The position numbers and the translations under genes were made by a program. From assembly GCA_035515075.1 (NCBI GenBank), contig DATJBZ010000015.1:43210-107209 (forward strand): a stretch of 64,000 nucleotides of DNA, in the 5' to 3' direction. The notes under the pieces were generated by a model. That model was not told the origin of the DNA. It saw only the letters and a program-made list of their open reading frames with translations, and did not search any database. Positions within the stretch are counted from its first letter, which is position 1. Each line of letters starts with the position of its first letter. This document shows, piece after piece, positions 27,466 to 34,801 of this stretch. Origin of the DNA: Moheibacter sp035515075. GTDB lineage: Bacteria > Bacteroidota > Bacteroidia > Flavobacteriales > Weeksellaceae.

Positions 27466-27825
27466 TTACAACACAGGGTTTTCTCCTTTGCCATCCAAAG
27501 CACGTTCAATTTTTTCAATTTTGTCCAAAGACAAATCCAAATAAAACATCAATTCGGGTGTGAAGCGCATGGATTTGGCTGCGGTTTTGGCAATCATCGA
27601 ACGATATAAAGGCGCTTTCTCTTTGATGTCTTTCATGATTTGATCATTGTTGTTCGCAGGAAAAATGCTCAAATATACTTTTGCCGAAGAAAGGTCAGAA
27701 GTGACTTTGACCTCAGAAACGGTGATTAAATTGCCAGAATAATGTTCTTTCGCCTCTTTTCTGAAGATTTCAGACAATTCTTCTTGAAAAATTGTGGCTA
27801 CTTTTTTTTGTCGATTTGTTTCCAA
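27466..27825 (-). CDS. rbfA: Ribosome-binding factor A
   Basis: A 119-residue KH-like protein with the RbfA pattern: RQKKVATIFQEELSEIF at the N terminus, VSEVKVTSDLSSAKVYLSIF in the middle and TPELMFYLDLSLDK near the end. It assists maturation of the 16S rRNA 5' end and 30S assembly. The start is TTG at 27825; a TAATTTTG -7-like element lies on the minus strand at 27845-27852. It is probably co-transcribed with the permease downstream, a pairing seen in other Bacteroidota. Confidence 0.92.
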   Translation of the reverse strand: METNRQKKVATIFQEELSEIFRKEAKEHYSGNLITVSEVKVTSDLSSAKVYLSIFPANNNDQIMKDIKEKAPLYRSMIAKTAAKSMRFTPELMFYLDLSLDKIEKIERALDGKGENPVL

Positions 27826-27884
27826 AATATATGATTGTTTGCTGCAAAATTAAGCTTTTTTTGTTATAAACTTCATATAAAGCG

Positions 27885-28523
27885 GTGTACTTTGGCTTAA
27901 ATAAGGATGGATTTTCAGTAGAGAAATCCATTTTGATAGTTCATGAAATTGAGCTACATTCGGAAGTTCAAAGCAACTGTATATTGAAAAATTTACAAAG
28001 GATCATACAACTCGCGAAAAAAGGAAACCGTCAATCACAAAATGTGTTGATGGATTTGTTTTGGAACAATGTGTACAGTTATGTGTTTTTTAAAATCAAT
28101 GACGAAGAGGAGGCAGAGGACATTTCCATTGAAACTTTTACCAAAGTTTTTGCGAAATTGAAGTTGTACAATGCGGATTTTGATTTCAAAACTTGGGTGA
28201 TTTCCATTGCACACAATACGATGATTGACCACATTCGTCGTTCGCCAAAATTGAACATTTCTTTGGATGATGAAAATTATTCTTTTGAAATTCCAGAAGA
28301 TTTGCCTGGCCCTGAAGAGACTTTGATCCAAAAACAGACCAATCACCAGTTGTTGGTACATTTGCAACAATTGAAACCCGAGTACCGAAAAATGATTGAA
28401 TTGCGTTATTTGGAAGAGAAAACTTACAAAGAAATTGCGGAAGAATTGGACCTGTCGATGGCCAATGTAAAAGTACGATTGTTGCGTGCCAGGCAGTTGT
28501 TGAAAGAAATCATGAATGCCTGA
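27885..28523 (+). CDS. Sigma-70 family (ECF-type) RNA polymerase sigma factor
   Basis: Sigma region 2 is at EEEAEDISIETFTKVFAKL with FKTWVISIAHNTMIDHIRR, and region 4 at LKPEYRKMIELRYLEEKTYK, ending VKVRLLRARQLLKEI. The frame has no ATG before region 2: possible starts are GTG at 27885, TTG at 27933 and TTG at 27984. The promoter-like TACTTTGG at 27889 overlaps the first of these, so the real protein probably starts at one of the TTG codons and has about 180-196 residues. No anti-sigma factor gene is adjacent. Confidence 0.85.
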   Translation: MYFGLNKDGFSVEKSILIVHEIELHSEVQSNCILKNLQRIIQLAKKGNRQSQNVLMDLFWNNVYSYVFFKINDEEEAEDISIETFTKVFAKLKLYNADFDFKTWVISIAHNTMIDHIRRSPKLNISLDDENYSFEIPEDLPGPEETLIQKQTNHQLLVHLQQLKPEYRKMIELRYLEEKTYKEIAEELDLSMANVKVRLLRARQLLKEIMNA

Positions 28524-28656
28524 AACCGTCCGATGGGAGATGGATTGAAATTTCAATCGACACCATAAAATGTGAATAACTTTGTTAATGGTTTGTTGAT
28601 ATCTTAAATGTTCTTTATTTTTATCGGAAAAATATTTCATCTATAAATTCGCATTC

Positions 28657-29169
28657 ATGAAGTTTAGAGGTTTTTACTTATTACTATTCAGTTACTTGTT
28701 CATTGTCAGTTGTTCGACCAGTCGAAAGATCAGTTACAAATCTTCTGCTCCCAAAACCAAATCGGAGAGCGTAGTCAAATCGAATGTCAGTAGCAATGCC
28801 AATTTTGTGTTGAAGGAAGCGTACAAATTCATCGGAACGCCTTACCAATACGGTGGTACAACCAAAAGAGGCATGGATTGTTCAGGTTTGGTGATCAATG
28901 CGTACGAAAGTGTGGGGGTCACTATGCCAAGAATTTCAAGAGACCAAGCCAATGCGGGCAAGGAAATCAGATTGCGCGAGGTCAAAGAAGGAGATTTGGT
29001 GTTTTTTAAAACTTCAGGTTCTAACATCAACCATGTCGGTATCGTCGAAAAAGTAAAAAATGGCGAAGTGTTTTTCATACATTCCTCGACGTCAAAGGGC
29101 GTCATCGTGAGTTCAATGGAAGAAACCTATTGGAACAAAAGGTTTGTGAAAGCCACTCGGGTGTTGTGA
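28657..29169 (+). CDS. NlpC/P60 (C40) peptidase, lipoprotein
   Basis: A 170-residue lipoprotein (lipobox IVSC, Cys19) with a C-terminal NlpC/P60 domain: catalytic Cys in GMDCSGLVINAY, His in INHVGIVEKV and the third polar residue in FIHSSTSKG. YQYGGTTKRG precedes the cysteine as in the family. It likely cleaves peptidoglycan stem peptides at the cell envelope. ATG 28657 precedes the signal peptide. Confidence 0.92.
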   Translation: MKFRGFYLLLFSYLFIVSCSTSRKISYKSSAPKTKSESVVKSNVSSNANFVLKEAYKFIGTPYQYGGTTKRGMDCSGLVINAYESVGVTMPRISRDQANAGKEIRLREVKEGDLVFFKTSGSNINHVGIVEKVKNGEVFFIHSSTSKGVIVSSMEETYWNKRFVKATRVL

Positions 29170-29202
29170 GAAAACAACTGAAAAATTCAGCCATTTAATC
29201 CT

Positions 29203-29210
29203 TAACTTTG
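29203..29210 (+). promoter_or_regulatory. Bacteroidota -7 element TAACTTTG next to the kdsA start
   Basis: TAACTTTG ends five bases before the kdsA ATG at 29215. With the usual distance from -7 box to start site, the mRNA would begin at or next to the ATG. Confidence 0.55.
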
Positions 29211-29214
29211 CGAC

Positions 29215-30024
29215 ATGATTCAAAATTTAGACAAAATAAAATTCAAAGATTCTCCCAATTTTTTTCTGATTGCTGGCCCTTGTGCCATCGAAAATGAAGA
29301 AATGCCCATGAGAATTGCCGAAAGAATTGTTCAAATCTCAGAAGAATTGAAGATTCCTTATATATTCAAAGGTTCATTCAAAAAAGCCAACCGTTCGAGA
29401 ATCGATTCTTTTACAGGAATTGGCGATGAAAAGGCATTGAAAATCATTGAGAAAGTAGGCCAAGCATTTGACATCCCTACAACCACCGACATTCACGAAC
29501 CTTACCATGCCGAAATGGCAGCGGCATACGTGGATGTGTTGCAAATTCCCGCATTTTTGGTGCGTCAAACCGATTTGGTTGTGGCGGCAGCAAAAACAGG
29601 AAAGCATGTCAGTTTGAAAAAAGGACAATTTTTGTCGCCTGAAAGCATGCAATTTCCAGTCGAAAAAGTGACGGATTCGGGCAATCAAAATGTGGCAATC
29701 ATCGAACGCGGTACCATGTTGGGCTATGGTGATTTGGTGGTGGATTACCGTGGCATTCCTGTGATGCAAAAGTTTGCACCGGTGATTTTGGATGTGACGC
29801 ATTCGTTGCAACAACCCAACCAAGCGAGTGGTGTGACCGGAGGGAAGCCAGAACTGATCGAAACCATTGCCAAAGCAGGAATTGCAGTAGGAGCAGACGG
29901 CCTCTTCATAGAAACCCACCCCGATCCAAGCCATGCGAAAAGCGATGGAGCCAATATGTTGCATTTGGATCGCTTGGATGATCTGTTGCGCAAGTTGATC
30001 AGAATTCGCGAAGCCATCGCTTGA
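29215..30024 (+). CDS. kdsA: 3-deoxy-8-phosphooctulonate (KDO-8-P) synthase
   Basis: A 269-residue enzyme with the DAHP-synthase/KDSA barrel motifs FLIAGPCAIENEEMP, FKGSFKKANRSRIDSF, DIHEP, LKKGQFLSPESMQFPVEKV, DVTHSLQQP and ETHPDPSHAKSDG. It condenses phosphoenolpyruvate with arabinose-5-phosphate to make KDO-8-phosphate for lipopolysaccharide. The activating enzyme kdsB is 9.5 kb away in this window. The length is typical (about 270-280). Confidence 0.95.
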   Translation: MIQNLDKIKFKDSPNFFLIAGPCAIENEEMPMRIAERIVQISEELKIPYIFKGSFKKANRSRIDSFTGIGDEKALKIIEKVGQAFDIPTTTDIHEPYHAEMAAAYVDVLQIPAFLVRQTDLVVAAAKTGKHVSLKKGQFLSPESMQFPVEKVTDSGNQNVAIIERGTMLGYGDLVVDYRGIPVMQKFAPVILDVTHSLQQPNQASGVTGGKPELIETIAKAGIAVGADGLFIETHPDPSHAKSDGANMLHLDRLDDLLRKLIRIREAIA

Positions 30025-30123
30025 CAGCGGATTGTTTTCTTCGGATTTATGGCACAAGGTTTTGCTTCCTACCTAGGGAGCGCTACCTGATATTTAACAT
30101 TTAATTTTATTTTAACAGAGCGA

Positions 30124-30153
30124 TTGAAATTTGTTGAAAATTGTGTACTTTTG
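30124..30153 (+). promoter_or_regulatory. Promoter of hpt-adk
   Basis: TTG (30124-30126), a 19-base spacer and TACTTTTG (30146-30153), 16 bases before the hpt ATG. Confidence 0.62.
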
Positions 30154-30169
30154 ACCCTCATTTGTTTTT

Positions 30170-30706
30170 ATGGACGAAATTAAGATACACGATAAGGTGT
30201 TCATTCCTTATATTACCTACGAAGAAATCGAGCATGCCATCAAAAGAATGGCCAACACCATCTACGAAGAGCACAAAAATGATGTGCCAGTTTTCATTGG
30301 TGTTTTAAATGGCGTAGTCATGTTCATGAGCGACTTTTTGAAACAATATCCAGGCGAATGCGAAATTTCATTTTTGAAAATGGCTTCTTATGAAGGCGTT
30401 GCTTCTACAGGTGAAGTAAAGTTGCAAATGGACATTCCGATGGATTTGACTGATCGCCATGTGGTGATCTTGGAAGACATCGTGGACACTGGAAATACTT
30501 TGGAAGTACTGCACGAATTGTTGAGTACAAAAAATGCGAAAAGCATCAAAGTAGCCACCTTGTTGTACAAACCTGAAGCGTACAAGAAGGATTTGCCCAT
30601 TGATTTGATTGCCTTGACCATCCCCAATAAATTTGTGGTGGGTTATGGTTTGGATTATGATGGGTTGGGTAGAAACTTACCGGATATTTATCAGATTAAA
30701 ATTTAA
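30170..30706 (+). CDS. hpt: Hypoxanthine phosphoribosyltransferase
   Basis: A 178-residue PRTase. The PRPP loop is VVILEDIVDTGNTLEVL; VFIGVLNGVVMFMSDFLK is the N-terminal binding strand, and LTIPNKFVVGYGLDYD recognises the purine. It salvages hypoxanthine (and guanine) to nucleotides. It sits two bases upstream of adk; both genes act in purine nucleotide supply and are likely co-transcribed. Confidence 0.94.
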   Translation: MDEIKIHDKVFIPYITYEEIEHAIKRMANTIYEEHKNDVPVFIGVLNGVVMFMSDFLKQYPGECEISFLKMASYEGVASTGEVKLQMDIPMDLTDRHVVILEDIVDTGNTLEVLHELLSTKNAKSIKVATLLYKPEAYKKDLPIDLIALTIPNKFVVGYGLDYDGLGRNLPDIYQIKI

Positions 30707-30708
30707 GA

Positions 30709-31287
30709 ATGATCAACATAGTACTATTTGGCCCTCCAGGAAGCGGAAAGGGAACACAAGCTAAATTTTTAGAAGAAAAATTCAATTTAAAACAACTTTC
30801 CACGGGTGATATGTTTCGTTTTAATTTAAAAAACAAAACGGAATTGGGCATCTTAGCACAATCTTATATGGACAAAGGACACTTGGTTCCAGATGAGTTG
30901 ACCACCAATATGTTGAGACAAGAATTGAAAAATAACACCGGTTATGCTGGATTTATCTTTGATGGCTATCCAAGAACGACTGCACAGGCCGAATCTTTGG
31001 ACCAAATTTTAAAGGAAGATTTGAACCAAGAAATCAAAGTCACACTTTCATTGATTGTCGATGATGAAATTTTGGTTGAGAGATTGCTTGGTCGTGGCCT
31101 AGACAGTGGGCGAGCGGATGATGCCAATGAAACGGTGATTCGTGAGAGATTGGAAGAATATTACAGAAAAACCAATGTGGTGGCGGAGTACTATCAATCT
31201 CAAAACAAATATGTAGAAATCGATGGCGTGGGTGAAGTTTCAGACATTACTGAAAAATTGGCGCACGAAATTGACAAAATAAAATAA
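30709..31287 (+). CDS. adk: Adenylate kinase
   Basis: A 192-residue short-type adenylate kinase lacking the zinc/LID insert. The P-loop is FGPPGSGKGTQ; LSTGDMFR and GFIFDGYPRT are the AMP site, and GRGLDSGRADD the short LID. It interconverts 2 ADP with ATP and AMP. It follows hpt in an operon and is followed by a strong terminator. Confidence 0.96.
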   Translation: MINIVLFGPPGSGKGTQAKFLEEKFNLKQLSTGDMFRFNLKNKTELGILAQSYMDKGHLVPDELTTNMLRQELKNNTGYAGFIFDGYPRTTAQAESLDQILKEDLNQEIKVTLSLIVDDEILVERLLGRGLDSGRADDANETVIRERLEEYYRKTNVVAEYYQSQNKYVEIDGVGEVSDITEKLAHEIDKIK

Positions 31288-31312
31288 ACATTTCAACTAG
31301 AAATGAAGCGAT

Positions 31313-31338
31313 AAGTCCAGAAATTCTGGACTTTTTTA
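31313..31338 (+). terminator. Rho-independent terminator of hpt-adk
   Basis: Stem AAGTCCAG / CTGGACTT with a five-base loop and a T tract. Confidence 0.88.
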
Positions 31339-31447
31339 TTTGGATGAAATGGTCGTTGAAAAGCTTGTCGTTGGGCGGATTGGAATTGATTGAAATTTAA
31401 TGTGGGTTGAAAAGAAACTTCGTACCTTCGGTTAAATAAATCTTTGA

Positions 31448-31813
31448 ATGGAATTAGCAATCATCGCGCACGATGGGAAAAAGGCAGAAATGGTCAACTT
31501 TCTCATGCGCAACTTTGACAAATTACAAAACAATGCGGTGCAAATCATCGCAACAGGCACTACTGGCGCGTATGTCGAACAAGCTGGATTGAAAGTAGAA
31601 AAATTATTGTCAGGCCCCAGAGGAGGCGATGCGCAAATTGCAGCGCGTGTGGCCGAAGGAAAAACCCAGATGGTGTTTTTTTTCAGAGATCCACTCGACA
31701 AACATCCGCATGAACCGGACATCAATATGTTACTCAGAATTTGTGATGTTTGGAATGTGCCATTGGCAACAAATCCTGCCACGGCCTATTTGTTGATCGA
31801 TCATTTGCCTTGA
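31448..31813 (+). CDS. mgsA: Methylglyoxal synthase
   Basis: A 121-residue protein with IIAHDGKKAEMVNF (phosphate-binding His/Asp/Lys), ATGTTGAYVEQAG, LSGPRGGDAQIAARVAEG containing the catalytic aspartate, and FFRDPLDKHPHEPDINMLLR. It converts dihydroxyacetone phosphate to methylglyoxal, a glycolytic overflow route. A TACCTTCG element at 31423-31430 could be its -7 box. Confidence 0.95.
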   Translation: MELAIIAHDGKKAEMVNFLMRNFDKLQNNAVQIIATGTTGAYVEQAGLKVEKLLSGPRGGDAQIAARVAEGKTQMVFFFRDPLDKHPHEPDINMLLRICDVWNVPLATNPATAYLLIDHLP

Positions 31814-31855
31814 AAAAGGATATATTTCCGATATTTGTCCCTAAATATTGCAACA

Positions 31856-32341
31856 ATGAATTTATCAGAACAATCAAAAATATGGATTTTTCAATCCATC
31901 CGAAATTTTAACGGAGAAGAGTTGAAAAGCATTGAAACCCGTTTGGATGCTTTCATGAAAGAATGGAATGCGCATGGAGATGCTTTGACAGCGGCTTATG
32001 CGATTCCTTACGACCGATTCATTGTCGTGGCTGCAGACGAAACGATTGTGCCCGCCTCGGGTTGCTCGATCGACAGTTTGACCCGTGTGATCAAGGCGAT
32101 CGAAGAAGAATTTGAATTGGGCTTGTTGAACCGTATGTTGGTTTCTTATGGAATAAATGATGACATCATCACCTTGCCTTTGAGTGAATTCAAAGAAAAA
32201 GTGCGACAAAATGAAATTCCTGCACATGCCAGTGTATTTCACAATGGTGTAGGGACTTTGGCTGAATTTGAAGAAGCTTGGGAATTGCCTTTGTCAGAGA
32301 GTTGGGTGAGTGTTTTGATTAATCCATCGCCAGCGCAATAA
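31856..32341 (+). CDS. Conserved Bacteroidota protein of unknown function
   Basis: A 161-residue soluble protein. Conserved-looking elements are KIWIFQSIRNF, WNAHGDALTAAYAIPYDRFI, ASGCSIDSLTRVIKAIEEE and LSESWVSVLINP. Homologues in this phylum are frequently labelled ABC transporter ATPase, but there is no Walker motif and that name is unsupported. An upstream TTG would add seven codons; ATG at 31856 is chosen. Confidence 0.75.
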   Translation: MNLSEQSKIWIFQSIRNFNGEELKSIETRLDAFMKEWNAHGDALTAAYAIPYDRFIVVAADETIVPASGCSIDSLTRVIKAIEEEFELGLLNRMLVSYGINDDIITLPLSEFKEKVRQNEIPAHASVFHNGVGTLAEFEEAWELPLSESWVSVLINPSPAQ

Positions 32342-32393
32342 AAATTCATAAAATTATTTTTACATTTACTTCAATTAATTTAAACAAGACAAC

Positions 32394-32987
32394 ATGAAAA
32401 AAGGATGTTTATTAGGTGGAATTGGTTTGTTGGCTTTGGTAGCCATCATCGGATTTTGGGCTGTTGGAATTTACAATGGCATCATCCCAAAAGACAACGC
32501 GGTAAAAAGCCAATGGGGAAATGTCGAAACGGCCTACCAAAAAAGAGCGGATTTGATTCCACAATTGGTGGAAACAGTGAAAGGCGCCCGAGATTTTGAA
32601 CAAGAAACTTTGACACAAGTCATCGAAGCGAGAGCCAAAGCCACATCAACAACGATTGATCCAACGAATTTGACGCCAGAAAATATTGCGCAATTTCAAC
32701 AAGCCCAAGAAGGTTTGTCAGGTGCTTTGAGCCGTTTGATGGTCGTAGTAGAGCGTTATCCTGATTTGAAAACCAATCAAAACTTTTTGGCACTTCAAAC
32801 TTCTTTGGAAAGCATTGCGGATGAAATTCGTTTTGAACAAAGAAAATTCAATGAAAGCGCAGAAGGCTACAACAATTACATCCAGAAATTGCCCAACAAC
32901 ATGATTGCTGGTTTTGGAGGTTTCAAAGAAAAAGGCTATTTCAAAGCAGCAGAAGGTGCTGATCAAGCACCAACGATTGAATTTTAA
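32394..32987 (+). CDS. lemA: LemA family protein
   Basis: A 197-residue protein with one N-terminal membrane helix (about residues 7-28) and the LemA helical domain (SQWGNVETAYQKRADLIPQL, VVERYPDLKTNQNFLALQ, RKFNESAEGYNNYIQKLP). LemA proteins are membrane-anchored four-helix bundles of unclear role. It starts an operon with two TPM-domain proteins, a recurrent combination. Confidence 0.94.
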   Translation: MKKGCLLGGIGLLALVAIIGFWAVGIYNGIIPKDNAVKSQWGNVETAYQKRADLIPQLVETVKGARDFEQETLTQVIEARAKATSTTIDPTNLTPENIAQFQQAQEGLSGALSRLMVVVERYPDLKTNQNFLALQTSLESIADEIRFEQRKFNESAEGYNNYIQKLPNNMIAGFGGFKEKGYFKAAEGADQAPTIEF

Positions 32988-32997
32988 ACCCAAAGCT

Positions 32998-33429
32998 TTG
33001 AAAGAAATCACCTTCAGTCCCAAACAAGAAAAGAAAATTGTTCAAGCGATTCGTGAAGCTGAGTTGAACACCAGTGGAGAAATTCGTGTGCACATCAGCC
33101 GTGAATCTTCTGACAATCATTTCGAAAGCGCCATGAAAGTTTTTGATCAACTGGGAATGTCCGCAACAAAGCAGCGCAATGGTGTTTTGTTTCATGTGGG
33201 CTTGAAAGACCGAAATTTCACCATCATTGGTGATGCAGGCATTGATCAATGCGCCGCCGATGATTTTTGGGAAAACATCAAAAATGAAGTGGTTTCAAAA
33301 TTTAAAAAGGAAAAATACGTCAAAGGTTTGGTTAAAGGTATTCAGATGACTGGCATTGCTTTGAAAAAACACTTTCCTTACCAAGAAGATGACCAAAATG
33401 AATTACCGAATGAAATCAGCTGGGACTAA
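32998..33429 (+). CDS. TPM-domain protein (soluble)
   Basis: A 143-residue TPM (Psb32-like) domain: EKKIVQAIREAELNTSGEIR, QRNGVLFHVGLKDRNFTIIG and DFWENIKNEVV. The frame extends back into lemA, but TTG at 32998, ten bases after the lemA stop, gives MKEITFSPKQE and fits family N termini. No signal peptide is seen, so it is likely cytoplasmic, unlike the next gene. TPM domains have been linked to phosphatase activity or membrane protein assembly. Confidence 0.82.
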   Translation: MKEITFSPKQEKKIVQAIREAELNTSGEIRVHISRESSDNHFESAMKVFDQLGMSATKQRNGVLFHVGLKDRNFTIIGDAGIDQCAADDFWENIKNEVVSKFKKEKYVKGLVKGIQMTGIALKKHFPYQEDDQNELPNEISWD

Positions 33430-34204
33430 GCTTTTCACCCTTGTGTTTTTGCTTTTGAGCTTTGGCTTATTGGCCCAAAGTCCGTACGATGTAGTCAAAA
33501 AAGGCTACAAACCGGAGGTGAAATTGGTCCATGATTTTGGCAAAATATTTAGTCCCAATGAAAGGGCGTTGCTTGAAAACAAATTGGTGGCTTATGATGA
33601 TTCGACTTCAGTTCAAATTGTCATCGTGACTTTTGAGAAGTTGGAAGGTTATCCGTTGGAATTGCTGGCGAACGAAATTGGTGAAAAATGGGGTGTTGGC
33701 CAACAGGGAAAGCACAATGGGATTGTCATCGCTTTTGCCAAAGACGACCGAAAAGTAACCATCCGAGGTGGTTATGGCATACAAGCCAAAATGCCACCAA
33801 CAGTTGAAAAATTGATCATTGACCGCGAGATGATTCCATCTTTTCGAAATGAAGCGTACTACCAAGGTTTTGATTTGGCAATTACGGCCATTCAAAAGCA
33901 ATTGGCGGGACAATACGAGGCTGTACCCAAGAAAAAAGAGGAAGAAGGTTTTGGCATTCTAACGATTGTGTTGATGGTTATCGGATTTTTGGTGTTGTAT
34001 TCTCTATTTTCTGGAGGTGGAGGAAATCATGGTGGAAATTCCGGCCATCGAAGAGGTCGTTGGGGCGATGTCATCATTACCAATACAGGAAGCAGGCCTT
34101 GGGGAAGCGGAAGCTTCGGCGGTGGAGGTTTCGGCAGTGGCGGCGGATTTGGCGGATTTGGCGGTGGAAGCTTTGGTGGTGGTGGCGCCAGTGGAAGTTG
34201 GTGA
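33410..34204 (+). CDS. YgcG-type TPM-domain protein with glycine-rich tail
   Basis: A 264-residue protein: signal peptide ending GLLAQ, a periplasmic TPM domain (LVHDFGKIFSPNERALLENK, GKHNGIVIAFAKDDRKVTIR), one membrane helix (ILTIVLMVIGFLVLYSLF) and a glycine/serine-rich tail ending GGGGASGSW. In-frame ATGs at 33389, 33398 and 33410 are possible; 33410 gives a compact signal peptide. It overlaps the upstream gene by 20 bases, which supports coupling. Confidence 0.87.
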   Translation: MKSAGTKLFTLVFLLLSFGLLAQSPYDVVKKGYKPEVKLVHDFGKIFSPNERALLENKLVAYDDSTSVQIVIVTFEKLEGYPLELLANEIGEKWGVGQQGKHNGIVIAFAKDDRKVTIRGGYGIQAKMPPTVEKLIIDREMIPSFRNEAYYQGFDLAITAIQKQLAGQYEAVPKKKEEEGFGILTIVLMVIGFLVLYSLFSGGGGNHGGNSGHRRGRWGDVIITNTGSRPWGSGSFGGGGFGSGGGFGGFGGGSFGGGGASGSW

Positions 34205-34331
34205 TCAAGTTTTAAATTTAAAGATGGTTTTGTACAGCCATTTTTTTCAATTGATAAGGATATAGTGCAGAAGTGTTATTCACAAATATTCCAATAAAAT
34301 CACTAAATTGGTCACATAATCAATTACTTAG

Positions 34332-34363
34332 AAAAGGGCTTGTTTTTTAACAAGCCTTTTTTT
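34332..34363 (+). terminator. Rho-independent terminator of the lemA operon
   Basis: Stem GGCTTGTT / AACAAGCC with a four-base loop and seven T residues. Confidence 0.87.
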
Positions 34364-34374
34364 GACCAAATTAT

Positions 34375-34404
34375 TTTGTATTTAAAATTATAGCTCTATA
34401 TTTA
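34375..34404 (+). promoter_or_regulatory. Promoter of the blaI/blaR-like pair
   Basis: TTTG (34375-34378), an 18-base spacer and TATATTTA (34397-34404), one base off the TAnnTTTG consensus. The -7 box lies inside the palindrome at 34394. Confidence 0.5.
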
Positions 34405-34409
34405 TAGAG
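34394..34409. promoter_or_regulatory. BlaI-type operator 1
   Basis: CTCTATATTTATAGAG is a perfect dyad (seven-base arms, two-base centre) overlapping the putative -7 box, as expected for a winged-helix BlaI repressor. Confidence 0.65.
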
Positions 34410-34414
34410 TTGAA

Positions 34415-34428
34415 TCTAAATATGTAGA
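34415..34428. promoter_or_regulatory. BlaI-type operator 2 (weaker)
   Basis: TCTAAATATGTAGA is a dyad with one mismatched pair, ending two bases before the ATG at 34431. Its arms resemble those of operator 1, so a second repressor dimer could bind here. Confidence 0.5.
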
Positions 34429-34430
34429 GT

Positions 34431-34799
34431 ATGAGTTTGCCGAAAAAAGAAGAAGAATTGATGGAGATTATCTGGAAATTGAAACATTCTTTTATGAAAG
34501 ATATTTTGGAAGAATACAGCGATCCGAAGCCCGCAACGACTACCGTTGCTACTTTGTTGAAACGACTTCAAGAAAGAAAATTCGTTGATTTTGAATTGTT
34601 TGGAAATAGCAGAAGATATTTTGCTCTCGTTAAAAAAGACAAATACTTCTCAAAACAACTCAACGGAATGATTGAGAATTTCTTTGATAATTCTGCTTTT
34701 CAGTTTGCCTCCTTTTTTACTTCTTCGACCAATTTGACCAAAAAAGAACTCGAAGATTTAAGGAAATTAGTCGATAGTGAAATTGAAAAAAAGAAATAA
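34431..34799 (+). CDS. BlaI/MecI/CopY-family repressor
   Basis: A 122-residue protein with an N-terminal winged helix (PKKEEELMEIIWKLKHSFMK; PATTTVATLLKRLQERKFVD) and a C-terminal helical dimerisation arm (TNLTKKELEDLRKLVDSEIE). BlaI proteins are released from operators by cleavage triggered by a membrane M56 protease, which is encoded two bases downstream. The two upstream dyads are likely its operators, so the pair is probably autoregulated. Confidence 0.92.
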   Translation: MSLPKKEEELMEIIWKLKHSFMKDILEEYSDPKPATTTVATLLKRLQERKFVDFELFGNSRRYFALVKKDKYFSKQLNGMIENFFDNSAFQFASFFTSSTNLTKKELEDLRKLVDSEIEKKK

Positions 34800-34801
34800 T
34801 T

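Noticed and set aside
28035..28640. 201-codon open frame antisense to the sigma factor
   Set aside because: The sigma factor has clear regions 2 and 4; the antisense product has no recognisable domain.
29374..30057. 227-codon open frame antisense to kdsA
   Set aside because: kdsA is intact with all motifs; the antisense translation is Cys/His-rich in a way typical of shadow frames.
31856..32341. ABC transporter ATPase
   Set aside because: The name is attached to homologues, but no Walker A, signature or Walker B motif is present.
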